Below, one piece after another: positions 28,548-39,798 of a stretch of 64,000 nt of DNA. This stretch comes from Flagellimonas amphidinii. Lineage in GTDB: Bacteria > Bacteroidota > Bacteroidia > Flavobacteriales > Flavobacteriaceae. The notes under the pieces were generated by a model. That model was not told where the DNA came from. It saw only the letters and a list, made by a program, of their open reading frames with translations, and ran no database searches. Position numbers and translations under genes: made by a program. The DNA lies in NCBI RefSeq assembly GCF_013090115.1, contig NZ_JABFNN010000017.1:124001-188000 (forward strand), in the 5' to 3' direction. The first letter of the stretch is position 1, and each line of letters starts with the position of its first letter.

Positions 28548-29066
28548 ATGAAAAGATTTGGTGCAAAAATTGGAATTATAGGATTTACCCTTTGGCTATA
28601 CAGCTGTGGCGCTTATAATTTTTCAGGTGCTGATGTGGGTACTGCTGAAAGTTTTCAAGTGAACTTTTTCCGGAACTATGCAGACCAAACCCCAGGATCC
28701 ACAATTGTTCCTGGTTTGGATCGGGATTTTACCCAGGCCCTCCAGGATATGATCAACAACCTTACCAGCCTGTCTCTTACCGGAAGCAACGGTGATTTAT
28801 TATACGAAGGTGAAATTGTGGAATACAAAGTTGTGCCAATGACCGCAACTGCCGATCAATTGACGGCACAAAACAGGCTTACCATGAGTGTGAATGTTCG
28901 TTTTTTCAACAACACAAAGGAGGATTCAGATTTTGAGCGAAGATTTTCATTTTTCTATGACTTTGATGCCGCTGCTTCCTTAACATCTGTGCAAGCTGCC
29001 GCCCATGAAGAAATCTTTGAGCGATTGACACAGGATATTTTTAATGCCTCCTTAGGAAATTGGTAA
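28548..29066 (+). CDS. lptE: LPS-assembly lipoprotein LptE
   Basis: A 172-residue LptE-family lipoprotein from ATG 28548 (a TTG three bases earlier is less likely). The lipobox is LYSC20 followed by GAYNFSGA, the flavobacterial LptE signature. LptE plugs the LptD barrel and helps insert LPS into the outer membrane. The remainder is a small alpha/beta fold (LTSLSLTGSNGDLLYEGEIV). It lies inside the miaB-secG operon. Confidence 0.88.
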   Translation: MKRFGAKIGIIGFTLWLYSCGAYNFSGADVGTAESFQVNFFRNYADQTPGSTIVPGLDRDFTQALQDMINNLTSLSLTGSNGDLLYEGEIVEYKVVPMTATADQLTAQNRLTMSVNVRFFNNTKEDSDFERRFSFFYDFDAAASLTSVQAAAHEEIFERLTQDIFNASLGNW

Positions 29067-29070
29067 TTGC

Positions 29071-29946
29071 ATGAACGTATCGGATTTTCTACATATTCTC
29101 CAAAAATCGAATATCATCCTGTCTCCCCAACAGACAAGGGAACTGGAGGATATTATTGAAGAATATCCATACTTTCAAGCAGCTCGAGCCATACATTTAA
29201 AGGGACTCAAAAACTTAGACAGTTACAAATACAACAATACACTAAAGGTCACGGCGGCACATACTGCAGATAGAGATGTATTGTTTGACTATATCACTTC
29301 AAAAGAATTTTCGCAGAATCCCATTGCAGATGCCATAGCGGGAAGAGGAGCTACGCTTGAGGAACAAAAAGCGGTATCAGAAGAAATAGAGCCCAATCCA
29401 GAAATGACAACTATTCTTGGAGATTCAGAAGAAGCATTGCCTCAAAACATTGAAGATGCAGAACAGATATTGGACCCAGCGCTTTTCAAATCCAAACAAA
29501 CAGAAGAAGAACTTCCTCCAGAAGAGTCAACTCCGGAAACTGACCTGCAATTGGGCAAACCTCTTTCGTTTACCAAAAAAGAAAAACATTCCTTTACAGA
29601 GTGGTTGCAATTGACCTCTAATCCATCCGAAGAAGCTATACAGGATGAAACCTCTGTCATTCTGGACAAAAAGCAAAAGTTTGATTTACTGGACAAATTC
29701 ATTGAAAACAACCCAAAAATTGTCCCCAAAGAAGACTCCAAAGTAAAAGTGAACATTAAAGAGTCAACCAAGATCGACAAAAATGAGTTAATGACAGAGA
29801 CTCTTGCCAAGGTATATCTAGAGCAAAAGAAGTACAAAAAGGCTATTCAAGCCTATAAAATATTGAGCTTGAAATATCCAGAAAAAAGTGGTTTCTTTGC
29901 AGACCAAATTCGGGCGGTGAAGAAGCTGCAGAAAGAAAAAGAATGA
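29071..29946 (+). CDS. Conserved hypothetical protein with a C-terminal TPR-like helix pair
   Basis: A 291-residue protein with no signal peptide or transmembrane segment, starting 4 bp after lptE. Residues 1-90 are helical (LHILQKSNIILSPQQTRELE, YPYFQAARAIHLKGLKN). A long Glu/Pro-rich linker spans about 95-185, and a C-terminal TPR-like pair (LAKVYLEQKKYKKAIQAYKILSLKYPEKSG) lies at about 250-285. It is a regular neighbour of lptE and secG in flavobacteria. Function unknown; a scaffolding role is a guess. Confidence 0.8.
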   Translation: MNVSDFLHILQKSNIILSPQQTRELEDIIEEYPYFQAARAIHLKGLKNLDSYKYNNTLKVTAAHTADRDVLFDYITSKEFSQNPIADAIAGRGATLEEQKAVSEEIEPNPEMTTILGDSEEALPQNIEDAEQILDPALFKSKQTEEELPPEESTPETDLQLGKPLSFTKKEKHSFTEWLQLTSNPSEEAIQDETSVILDKKQKFDLLDKFIENNPKIVPKEDSKVKVNIKESTKIDKNELMTETLAKVYLEQKKYKKAIQAYKILSLKYPEKSGFFADQIRAVKKLQKEKE

Positions 29947-29953
29947 GATTACA

Positions 29954-30322
29954 ATGAGTACGTTTACAATTTTTTTGATACTTATCATCATAGTTTGCCT
30001 ACTATTGGTTTTGGTCATTATGGTTCAAAACCCTAAAGGCGGCGGATTGTCCTCTTCATTTGGCGGAGGTGGAAACCAAGTTGTAGGAGGGGTCAAGAAA
30101 ACAGGGGACTTTTTGGATAAGAGTACCTGGACCTTGGCAACTTTGTTGATTGTTCTTATTTTGCTTTCCAATATATCACTTAAGGGAAGCTATAGCCAAT
30201 CAGATTCTAAATTGTTGCAAGGAGATGATACGGAAGCAACTATTCCAGAAACAGTTCCAGAGGAAGTTCCTGAACAACTTCCACCGTCCAATGAATCTAA
30301 TCCTTTGGACACCATCAATTAA
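29954..30322 (+). CDS. secG: Preprotein translocase subunit SecG
   Basis: A 122-residue SecG, an auxiliary subunit of SecYEG in the inner membrane. Transmembrane helix 1 (about 3-23) leads to the hallmark MVQNPKGGGLSSSFGGGGNQ. Helix 2 is at about 55-75, followed by a hydrophilic Pro/Glu-rich tail. It lies 7 bp after the preceding gene and is followed by a terminator, so it closes the miaB operon. Confidence 0.93.
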   Translation: MSTFTIFLILIIIVCLLLVLVIMVQNPKGGGLSSSFGGGGNQVVGGVKKTGDFLDKSTWTLATLLIVLILLSNISLKGSYSQSDSKLLQGDDTEATIPETVPEEVPEQLPPSNESNPLDTIN

Positions 30323-30345
30323 TAATGCATACTAATAATATATCA

Positions 30346-30379
30346 AAATGCCAGCTTAAGTGACAAGCTGGCATTTTCA
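30346..30379 (+). terminator. Terminator of the miaB-secG operon
   Basis: The stem AAATGCCAGCTT (30346-30357) and AAGCTGGCATTT (30365-30376) surrounds a 7-base loop; perfect 12 bp, 23 bases after secG, with a short T-rich end. Confidence 0.82.
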
Positions 30380-30468
30380 TTTCCCATAATGTCAGTTTTT
30401 TTGGTAATGGCATAATTTCTGCCCAAAGTTTCGGGAATTTTTAAATCAAATACCTAAAAATTATAAAT

Positions 30469-30747
30469 ATGGCTAAAGTTAATATCAAACCATTGGCGGA
30501 CAGGGTTCTTGTAGAACCAGCCCAAGCCGAAACCAAAACAGCCTCCGGCATCATCATTCCAGATACCGCAAAAGAAAAACCACAAAGAGGAAAAATAGTG
30601 GCCGTTGGACCAGGAACCAAAGATGAGCCAATGACCGTCAAGGATGGTGACATGGTACTGTACGGTAAATACGCAGGCACAGAACTAAAGCTTGACGGTG
30701 TAGATTACTTGATCATGAGAGAAAGTGACATTTTAGCAATTGTTTAA
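30469..30747 (+). CDS. groES: Co-chaperonin GroES
   Basis: A 92-residue GroES. It starts [14 protein letters not shown] ([14 protein letters not shown]), has the mobile loop ([19 protein letters not shown]) and ends [15 protein letters not shown] heptamer of it caps the GroEL ring. It is followed 22 bp later by groEL. No CIRCE element (TTAGCACTC inverted repeat) lies upstream, so HrcA control is not indicated. Confidence 0.97.
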   Translation: MAKVNIKPLADRVLVEPAQAETKTASGIIIPDTAKEKPQRGKIVAVGPGTKDEPMTVKDGDMVLYGKYAGTELKLDGVDYLIMRESDILAIV

Positions 30748-30766
30748 TTCAGAAAAAATCAACTAA

Positions 30767-32401
<1,635 letters not shown>

Positions 32402-32421
32402 TTTCTAAAAGAAATAACTGC

Positions 32422-32451
32422 AAAAAGCCCATGGAAATCCATGGGCTTTTT
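32422..32451 (+). terminator. Terminator of groESL
   Basis: AAAAAGCCCATGG, loop AAAT, then CCATGGGCTTTTT: a perfect 13-bp stem with a T run, 20 bases after groEL. It also insulates the next carbohydrate locus. Confidence 0.9.
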
Positions 32452-32567
32452 ATTTATACTGTTGTCCGTACTTTTTCAACTGTCCTTGGTCTAAAAGTTT
32501 CTGTAAAAAACCTCAAATTGATTAATTTCTAAAATTCAACCACAACCCAGCAGAAAAACTACTTTTA

Positions 32568-34799
32568 ATGAAGAGGAAGAATATTATATTTTTACTCTTG
32601 ATGGAACTCTTAATAGTCTCATGTTCCAACGACCGAATCATACTGGTCAAAAATGGAAATACCGATTATGAAATTGTTTATTCTGACAACTCTTCTGAAA
32701 GTCAATATAAATCTGCTTTACAACTACAATCCTTTTTAGAAAAAATAAGTGCCGTAAAATTGGACTTGGTTGACGAAAGCTCTCACACCCCTGAAAAAAG
32801 CAAAATTTATATCGGCAACATAAAAGGGGAAAACATAGACCCACATCAGATTAAAATCAAAACCAAAAACGGCAATCTTTTCATTACTGGTGGTTCAGAT
32901 AGTGCCATCAACAATGCAGTATTTGAATTTTTAGAGAGATACCTTAACTGTAAATGGTATACTCCCGATACTGAGAAAATTCCGTCGCTTACAACAATAA
33001 AACTGGACCCCATTGATTTTAGCTATACTCCAGAAATAACCACTAGGACGGTACACTCCAGACTTTTTTATGAAAATACCGATTTTTCAGACCAACTTAA
33101 GGTCACCTATGAAGCGTTTCCTACTTACGTGCCCTCAGCAGCGGTGCATACATTTCATAAGTTCGTGCCCGAAGAAGTTTTTTACGAATCCCATCCAGCA
33201 TATTATGCTTTGCGAGATGGCAAACGGTTACCTACACAATTATGCTTGACCAATGAAAACGTCTTAGAGATTGTAAAAGATTCGGTCAGCTCGCTTTTTG
33301 AACAACACCCTGAAGCTTCGGTTATTTCCGTGAGCCAAGATGACAATCAACAATATTGCCAGTGCCCCAATTGTAGCAAGATTGATACTGAAGAGGGTAG
33401 TCCAGCCGGCACCATGATTCACTTTGTCAATGAAGTCGCCAAAGCTTTTCCAGAAAAGACCATTTCAACATTGGCTTACCAACATACCCGAAGGCCTCCA
33501 AAAATCAAACCAGAAAAGAATGTCCTGATTACACTCTGCTCCATTGAATGCGATAGAAGTGGCCCAATTTCAGAAAAATGCGCCGATTTTGCAGATGACC
33601 TTATAGGTTGGGGAAAATTGACAAACAATATTCGAATTTGGGATTACACAACTCAATTCACAAACTTTCTAGCCCCCTTTCCCAACATCCAGACGTTAAA
33701 ACCCAATATTGAGTTGTTTCGTGACAACAATGCCAAATGGGTTTTTGAACAGCATAGTCACAACCCAAGTGAACTTTTTGAGCTACGTTCCTACATCACA
33801 GCAAAGTTATTATGGAATCCTGATTTGGACTTTGACACATTATTGGAAGAATTCACTAATGGGTATTATCAAGAAGCGGGACCATTTATTAAGAGTTATA
33901 TTGATTTAATTCACTCCAAACTAAAAGAAGACAAAGAGTTTTTTCTCTTCTTGTATGGAGATCCTTCAGAAGCATTTGATTCTTATTTAAGCATTGAACT
34001 GCTTGATGAATATGCCAATCTTTTTGATCAAGCCGAACTGGCGGTTACTGATAGCCCTGAAATACTAAAAAGGGTTAAAGCGGCCCGCATGGGGATTGAT
34101 TATGCCCAATTGGAAGCCAGCAGAAAAAATCTGTCCAGGAATTACAGCTTAACCTTGACCGATGAAAACGGGGTGGAATCCATCAATCCTAAAGTCGCCC
34201 AACTTTTGGACAACTTTAGCAATACGGCCAAAGAAAACAATATCACCCTAATGAACGAAATGGGTTTTACCATAAATGAGTATGGTTCCAACTATGTCTC
34301 TGCTCTGGAAATGGCCAAAAAACCGAATAAAGCCAAGGGAAAAAAGGTGACCTCGCTCACCAAACCAACAAAATATGCAGATGAAAACCCAATGGTTCTA
34401 ACCGATGGTGCACTCGGAGGAAGTAGCTTTTATGCCAATTGGTTGGGATATGTTGGAACAGACATGGATGTTGTTGTGGATTTAGGAGAACTACAAACCA
34501 TCAGTTCCATCTCCATGGCTTTTTTACAAGTTACAAATCATGTGGTCTTTCTTCCTACTTCGGTGACCTATTATGGCTCTGCCGACAATAAAAACTTTTT
34601 CCCTTTGGGTAGGGTGAAAAATCCAAAACCATTGACCAAAACCAGTAAAATCAATGAAATCCATTATTTTGACCATAACTTCGACACTAAAGAAGTCCGT
34701 TATGTGAAAGTTTTGGCGAAAGCTGCCGAAACCCCCTATTGGCATCACTATGCCGGATTACCTTCATGGGTTTTTGCTGATGAAATCATTATTGACTAA
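32568..34799 (+). CDS. DUF4838 domain lipoprotein with C-terminal discoidin-like domain
   Basis: A 743-residue lipoprotein (lipobox LIVSC19). Residues 30-145 resemble the alpha-glucuronidase/hexosaminidase N-terminal beta-alpha domain (QLQSFLEKISAVKL, FEFLERYLNCKWYTP). A DUF4838 TIM-barrel-like core follows (about 180-480), including SQDDNQQYCQCPNC and NNIRIWDYTTQF. The last 150 residues look like an F5/8 type C (discoidin) module (DLGELQTISSISMAF). DUF4838 proteins are putative glycoside hydrolases related to GH20/GH67-type folds; no activity can be assigned. It leads the DUF4838-GH3-GH29 cassette, 45 bp from the GH3 gene. Confidence 0.82.
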   Translation: MKRKNIIFLLLMELLIVSCSNDRIILVKNGNTDYEIVYSDNSSESQYKSALQLQSFLEKISAVKLDLVDESSHTPEKSKIYIGNIKGENIDPHQIKIKTKNGNLFITGGSDSAINNAVFEFLERYLNCKWYTPDTEKIPSLTTIKLDPIDFSYTPEITTRTVHSRLFYENTDFSDQLKVTYEAFPTYVPSAAVHTFHKFVPEEVFYESHPAYYALRDGKRLPTQLCLTNENVLEIVKDSVSSLFEQHPEASVISVSQDDNQQYCQCPNCSKIDTEEGSPAGTMIHFVNEVAKAFPEKTISTLAYQHTRRPPKIKPEKNVLITLCSIECDRSGPISEKCADFADDLIGWGKLTNNIRIWDYTTQFTNFLAPFPNIQTLKPNIELFRDNNAKWVFEQHSHNPSELFELRSYITAKLLWNPDLDFDTLLEEFTNGYYQEAGPFIKSYIDLIHSKLKEDKEFFLFLYGDPSEAFDSYLSIELLDEYANLFDQAELAVTDSPEILKRVKAARMGIDYAQLEASRKNLSRNYSLTLTDENGVESINPKVAQLLDNFSNTAKENNITLMNEMGFTINEYGSNYVSALEMAKKPNKAKGKKVTSLTKPTKYADENPMVLTDGALGGSSFYANWLGYVGTDMDVVVDLGELQTISSISMAFLQVTNHVVFLPTSVTYYGSADNKNFFPLGRVKNPKPLTKTSKINEIHYFDHNFDTKEVRYVKVLAKAAETPYWHHYAGLPSWVFADEIIID

Positions 34800-34844
34800 C
34801 ACCTTATAATACAACTAGATAATTTCCAAAAACTGATACTACGA

Positions 34845-37517
34845 ATGAAAAGAAAAATGAAGAGGATTCTTTCAATTGGCTTACTATTAAGTTCATTATT
34901 TATTTTCAAAATAGCTCAAGGCCAAACCTACCCTTATCAAAACAGTACTTTGGATGTAGAAGAAAGAGTTGCCGACCTATTGTCCAGAATGTCCTTGGAA
35001 GAAAAAGTTCGACAAATGGACATGTACAAGGGTGATCTTTTTAAGACTGATGAAAAATTCGACAAACAAAAAACTTCAAGCACTATAGAAGAACTTGGGG
35101 TTGGTGCTATTCATGATATTTACCCCAAGTCTGAAAAAATGATCAATGATCTGCAAAAATTTGTGATCAAAAACAACAGATGGGGCATTCCGGCGCTCAT
35201 TATGGCCGAAGCCTTACACGGCTATGTGGACGATGGCAACACGGCCTTCCCCATGAACATAGGTTTGGGGGCCACTTGGGACACCGACCTTATGCACAAA
35301 GTTGGAAAAACCATTGGCACCGAAGCCCGGGGACACGGAGTGCATTATGCACTGGGCCCCGTACTTGGAATAGGTCGTGAACCGCGTTGGGGAAGAGTGG
35401 CAGAGACATTTGGGGAAGATACTTATTTGGCCAGCGAGTTGGGGTTGGCAATGGTCAAAGGAATGCAGGGAGATACCCTCTCCGCTCCCGATGCAATTAT
35501 TTCAGAACCCAAACACTTTGCTGTACATAGTTATCCGCAAGCTGGCGGCAATTCGTCACCTGTAATTGTTGGGGAAAGAACCGCGCGTGAAGACTTTTTA
35601 CCGGTTTTTGAAAAGGCATACATCCAAGGCGGAGCTCTTGGTGCCATGTGTGCTTATTCAGAGCTGGACGGTGTTCCCTGCATCGTCAACAGTTGGCTGC
35701 TCACAGATGTCCTACGGAAAGAATGGGGATTCAAAGGAATTGTCATTTCAGATTTGGGAGCCATTAAATACGGCCAAACCGTGCATTTTGTGTCAGATTC
35801 CCCTAAAGAAGCCATCAGGCAAGCCGTTGCTGCAGGTGTAGATATGCAGTTTTATGATTTTTCAAATGAATTTTGGCAAGAAACCATCATCAAATTGGTC
35901 AAAGAGGGCAAACTGGACATGAGGGCAATTGACCGTGCCGCCGGAGGGGTCCTACGGTTGAAGTTCCTTTTAGGGCTTTTCGAAAATCCTTATATTGAAA
36001 AAGGTTCCATTGCTTCCAGTAAAAACACTCCAGAACATCAGCAATGGGCATTGGAAGCCGCCAGAAAATCCATCTGCCTTTTAAAAAACAATAACGATGT
36101 CCTTCCACTTCAAAAAAATATAGGTCGCATTGCAGTAATTGGCCCAAATGCCAATGCCAGTCGTTTAGGAGGTTATTCGGTTAGAAATAAAAAGGCAATG
36201 ACCGTTTTAGAAGGCATTCAAAACTTGGTGGGAGATACATCCGAAGTGAACTACGAAGAAGGCGTTCCATTGATCAATTTTGGTCAAATAATCCCATCTA
36301 AATATTTGTTGACTCCGGATGGAAAACAAAACGGATTGCAAGGGGAATATTTCAACAACAGAAACTTGGAAGGGGAGTCCGTTTTGGAACGAATCGATCC
36401 CGAGCTGGAATTTGACTGGCCATGGTTTCCGGGGCCCGGGGTCAATGACGACCATTTTTCCATACGCTGGACAGGCTACTTGCAGCCCGATGTTGATTTT
36501 GACGGTTGGTTGGGCCTAAGTTCCGATGACGGTATCCGCATGTGGCTGGACGATCAATTGGTAATCGATAATTGGACCAAGGGATCAACAAACATTGTTA
36601 CTTATCCAGTTAACTTAAAGGCCAACAAAAAATATAAACTCCGTATTGAAATGTGGGAAGGAGGCTGGGGAGCCCGGGCCCACCTTCGTTGGAATTTGAA
36701 AAAATTGGACATGACACCGGCCATTGAGCTTGCCAAAAATTCGGACGTGGCCATTGTGGTGGTAGGAGAATCCACCCAGTTGGTAGAAGAAAATAGAGAT
36801 GTGGCCACTTTAGATTTATATGGCGCACAAAAAGAGCTGATTCAAGCTATCGTGGAGACCGGAACCCCGGTTATCTGTGTTCTTCTCAACGGAAGACCTT
36901 TGTCCATCAATTGGACCAATAACAATGTAGATGGAATTTTGGAGGCTTGGTTTCCTGGGGAACTTGGCGGGAAAGCGGTTGCAGAGGTCCTTTTTGGAGA
37001 TTATAATCCAGCTGGAAGACTTCCTATTACCTTTCCAAAATCAGCTGGACAGCTACCCATATATTACAATCAAAAACCTTCAGCAATACATAGGTATGTA
37101 ACAGAAAGCGAGGATCCCCTTTATTCCTTCGGATATGGTCTTAGCTATACCACATTCAACTATTCCAACCTAAAAATAAATCAAGAGCAAATCGCACCCA
37201 ATGAAAAAGTAAAGATTACCGTAGATGTTGAAAACACAGGAAATAGAGCTGGAGAGGAAGTAGTTCAACTTTATATAAACGATTTAGTCAGCAGCGTGAC
37301 CACTCCACGAAAAACCCTAAAGGGTTTTAAACGCATACATCTTGAAAAAGATGAAAAAACTACCGTTACATTTGAACTTGGCCCAGAAGAATTGGCCATT
37401 TGGGATCGTCAAATGCAAAGAACCGTGGAACCTGGTAAATTTGAAATATGGGTAGGCGGCAATTTTGATGCTTCCTTATCCACACGTTTTACTGTAACCG
37501 AACCACAAGGAAAATGA
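34845..37517 (+). CDS. GH3 beta-glycosidase with inserted PA14 domain
   Basis: An 890-residue GH3 enzyme. A signal peptide ends at AQGQ. The TIM barrel has KHFAVHSYPQAGG and the nucleophile Asp303 (VISDLGAIKYG). A PA14 carbohydrate-binding module interrupts the second domain at about residues 495-617 (LQGEYFNNRN, DGIRMWLDDQLVIDNW, RAHLRW). The fold then resumes (VVVGESTQLVEENRD) and ends in a fibronectin-III-like domain. PA14-inserted GH3 enzymes include beta-glucosidases and beta-xylosidases; the insert shapes the active site. Its TGA overlaps the next ATG. It differs clearly from the GH3 at 218, so the two are not recent duplicates. Confidence 0.92.
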   Translation: MKRKMKRILSIGLLLSSLFIFKIAQGQTYPYQNSTLDVEERVADLLSRMSLEEKVRQMDMYKGDLFKTDEKFDKQKTSSTIEELGVGAIHDIYPKSEKMINDLQKFVIKNNRWGIPALIMAEALHGYVDDGNTAFPMNIGLGATWDTDLMHKVGKTIGTEARGHGVHYALGPVLGIGREPRWGRVAETFGEDTYLASELGLAMVKGMQGDTLSAPDAIISEPKHFAVHSYPQAGGNSSPVIVGERTAREDFLPVFEKAYIQGGALGAMCAYSELDGVPCIVNSWLLTDVLRKEWGFKGIVISDLGAIKYGQTVHFVSDSPKEAIRQAVAAGVDMQFYDFSNEFWQETIIKLVKEGKLDMRAIDRAAGGVLRLKFLLGLFENPYIEKGSIASSKNTPEHQQWALEAARKSICLLKNNNDVLPLQKNIGRIAVIGPNANASRLGGYSVRNKKAMTVLEGIQNLVGDTSEVNYEEGVPLINFGQIIPSKYLLTPDGKQNGLQGEYFNNRNLEGESVLERIDPELEFDWPWFPGPGVNDDHFSIRWTGYLQPDVDFDGWLGLSSDDGIRMWLDDQLVIDNWTKGSTNIVTYPVNLKANKKYKLRIEMWEGGWGARAHLRWNLKKLDMTPAIELAKNSDVAIVVVGESTQLVEENRDVATLDLYGAQKELIQAIVETGTPVICVLLNGRPLSINWTNNNVDGILEAWFPGELGGKAVAEVLFGDYNPAGRLPITFPKSAGQLPIYYNQKPSAIHRYVTESEDPLYSFGYGLSYTTFNYSNLKINQEQIAPNEKVKITVDVENTGNRAGEEVVQLYINDLVSSVTTPRKTLKGFKRIHLEKDEKTTVTFELGPEELAIWDRQMQRTVEPGKFEIWVGGNFDASLSTRFTVTEPQGK

Positions 37518-39031
37518 CAATGAAGACTAACAAGAAAATTAAAATGAAGAAATTCCCGAAAAAATATGGCATAACCTTACTCTTGTTTCTGACAGCAGGT
37601 TATGGAGCATTGAATGCACAAGCAATTTATGAAGATGAACGATATGTTCCAGAAACAGACCCGTTGGTATTAGAAAAATTGGAGCAATGGCAAGATTTAA
37701 AATTTGGACTATTGATGCACTGGGGAGCATACAGTCAATGGGGAATTGTAGAATCTTGGTCCCTCTGTCCAGAGGAATATGGCTGGTGTGAGCGCAAAAA
37801 AGGAGAAAATCCTGATAATTATTTTGCCTATAAAAAGGAATATGAGGATTTACAAAAAACCTTCAACCCAACAAAGTTTGACCCAGATAAATGGGCAAAG
37901 GCCGCCAAATATGCCGGAATGAAATATGTGGTTTTCACTACAAAGCACCATGATGGGTTCTCCATGTTCGATTCCAAATACACCGATTATAAAATAACAG
38001 ATTCCAAAACACCTTTCTCAACACATCCAAAGGCAAATGTTACCAAAGAAATCTTTGATTCTTTTAGAAATGAAGGTTTTTGGGCCGGTGCTTATTTTTC
38101 CAAACCAGACTGGCACGTGCCTTCCTATTGGGACCCGTACTACCCGCCACGAGACAGAAACGTGAACTATGAACCAGAGGCATATCCCAAAAAATGGCAG
38201 AAATATGTGGATTTCACCCATAACCAGATTTTGGAACTGCTCACAGACTACGGGAAGGTGGATATTCTATGGTTAGATGGTGGCTGGGTGTCCAAAAAGC
38301 CAAAATCTGCCATTACAAGTTGGTACGACCATCAACTTAAGGACAATGACAATGGGTATCTGAAACATCGAATTATCAACCAAGACATTAAAATGGATGA
38401 GTTGGTTGTTAAGGCAAGACAGAAGCAACCTGGACTGATTGTTGTGGACAGGGCGGTCCATGGAAAAAACCAGAACTATCTCACCCCGGAGAACCGGGTT
38501 CCTGAAAAACCACTGCCCTACCCTTGGGAATCGTGCATTATTTCAGGGGGTGGATGGTCCTACTCCTTCAATGCCAACTATATGTCTAGCCATGAGGCCA
38601 TACATACTTTGGTGGACATTGTGGCCAAAGGAGGAAACCTGCTCTTGAACATTGCTCCTAGCCCTGATGGGGAATGGGATGAAGGTGCTTATCAATTATT
38701 GGAAAGTATTGGAGACTGGATGAAGGTAAACAGCGAAGCCATTTATGGCACAAAGGCCATTGCCCCTTATAAGTTCGACAACATCTGCCTTACTTCAAAA
38801 GATGACGGTTCTATCTATCTAATTTATCTAGTTAAAGAAGGTCAAGAAACCTTACCACCTGAAATCAAGTTTCCATTGGCCGAAGGTCAGAAAAAAATGC
38901 GAGCAAAACTATTGGGGACCAACAGCACTCTTAAAACCAAAAAGGTTGGGAATGAACTTATCATAACCCTTCCTGAGAGCAGAAAAGCACAGTTATTGAA
39001 TACCGAAGCATTTGTAGTTAAATTGAGATAG
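37514..39031 (+). CDS. GH29 alpha-L-fucosidase, secreted
   Basis: A 505-residue alpha-L-fucosidase. The 4-bp overlap with the GH3 gene supports 37514 as the start, although ATG 37544 (MKKFPKKYGITLLLF) would give a more usual signal peptide. GH29 features: GLLMHWGAYSQWG near residue 65, AKYAGMKYVVFTTKHHDGF, and the nucleophile Asp255 in WLDGGW. The GGGNLLLNIAPSPDG segment closes the catalytic domain, and a short beta domain ends the protein. It removes alpha-L-fucose from glycans in the periplasm. A bidirectional terminator follows. Confidence 0.93.
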   Translation: MTMKTNKKIKMKKFPKKYGITLLLFLTAGYGALNAQAIYEDERYVPETDPLVLEKLEQWQDLKFGLLMHWGAYSQWGIVESWSLCPEEYGWCERKKGENPDNYFAYKKEYEDLQKTFNPTKFDPDKWAKAAKYAGMKYVVFTTKHHDGFSMFDSKYTDYKITDSKTPFSTHPKANVTKEIFDSFRNEGFWAGAYFSKPDWHVPSYWDPYYPPRDRNVNYEPEAYPKKWQKYVDFTHNQILELLTDYGKVDILWLDGGWVSKKPKSAITSWYDHQLKDNDNGYLKHRIINQDIKMDELVVKARQKQPGLIVVDRAVHGKNQNYLTPENRVPEKPLPYPWESCIISGGGWSYSFNANYMSSHEAIHTLVDIVAKGGNLLLNIAPSPDGEWDEGAYQLLESIGDWMKVNSEAIYGTKAIAPYKFDNICLTSKDDGSIYLIYLVKEGQETLPPEIKFPLAEGQKKMRAKLLGTNSTLKTKKVGNELIITLPESRKAQLLNTEAFVVKLR

Positions 39032-39036
39032 GTTGC

Positions 39037-39080
39037 AAAAAGCCCCTTTTACATCAGTTTCAATAGAAGAAGGGGCTTTT
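39037..39080. terminator. Bidirectional terminator between the GH29 and HMA-MauE genes
   Basis: AAAAAGCCCCTT (39037-39048) pairs with AAGGGGCTTTT (39070-39080) across a 21-base loop between convergent genes. A and T runs flank both sides, so it can act in both directions. Confidence 0.72.
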
Positions 39081-39087
39081 ATCTCTT

Positions 39088-39798
39088 TTAAACCATCAAC
39101 ATCCATAATGCCATTATCAACATAATGGCATTTTCTATAAATGTTGCTTCCGTCATGGGCAATTTAAGGGTCGTGCCCAAACACGCACACCGAATCGATT
39201 TTTTATCCATGAGGGTCTTGGTGACCCCAAAGGTGGTGATTCCCAAAATCACTATGGTTGCGATCAATGCAAATTGAATCTGTACCCGCATCAGAAAAAG
39301 CAGTCCCAATCCCAATTCAATAAATGGATATACCCAACCATAAGCTGGAACTAATCTGGCCAATGGATCGTACATTCCAAAACTTGCAGGGAAACCCCTT
39401 AAATCCAAAAGCTTAAAAAAGCTGAAGACAATATAAAAAAGCCCCATAAAGTCCAACATGCCCCCTGAAACACTCCGGTCTTTGAAATTTAAAAGAAACG
39501 CGGCCACGAACAAATAGGCAAAAATCAAAAACAAGGGGCGCAATTGAACCCATTTCGATTTTTCTTCGGAAGGCGACATCTCCATCACATGATTTCCCTT
39601 TTCAGAAATCGTGTACTTTTCTGATAACGCCGACTGGAGTTTTTGAAGCGGAACATGCTTTTCCATTGAAATTGTGGCCTCTTTTTTCTCCAAATCAACC
39701 TCAACCTCTTTCACATTGCCAACTGAATATAATTTTTCAGTCACCGAAGCAACACAGCCCTGGCATGTCATTCCCGTTACCGTATATGTATGCTTCAT
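39088..39798 (-). CDS. HMA domain fused to a MauE/DoxX-like membrane domain
   Basis: A 236-residue fusion. Residues 1-70 are a heavy-metal-associated domain with Cys12-Q-G-Cys15 (GMTCQGCVASV). Residues 85-236 carry four to five transmembrane helices of the MauE/DoxX type, with the redox-type pair Cys204-A-Cys206-LG before KLPMTEATF. HMA domains carry Cu(I) or similar soft metals; MauE-type proteins handle disulfides or electrons. The combination suggests metal transfer or reduction at the inner membrane, which is inference. Directly adjacent (0 bp) to the secreted HMA gene. Confidence 0.85.
   Translation of the reverse strand: MKHTYTVTGMTCQGCVASVTEKLYSVGNVKEVEVDLEKKEATISMEKHVPLQKLQSALSEKYTISEKGNHVMEMSPSEEKSKWVQLRPLFLIFAYLFVAAFLLNFKDRSVSGGMLDFMGLFYIVFSFFKLLDLRGFPASFGMYDPLARLVPAYGWVYPFIELGLGLLFLMRVQIQFALIATIVILGITTFGVTKTLMDKKSIRCACLGTTLKLPMTEATFIENAIMLIMALWMLMV

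Noticed and set aside
30380-30468. CIRCE or other HrcA operator upstream of groES
   Set aside because: No TTAGCACTC-N9-GAGTGCTAA type inverted repeat is present in this stretch.
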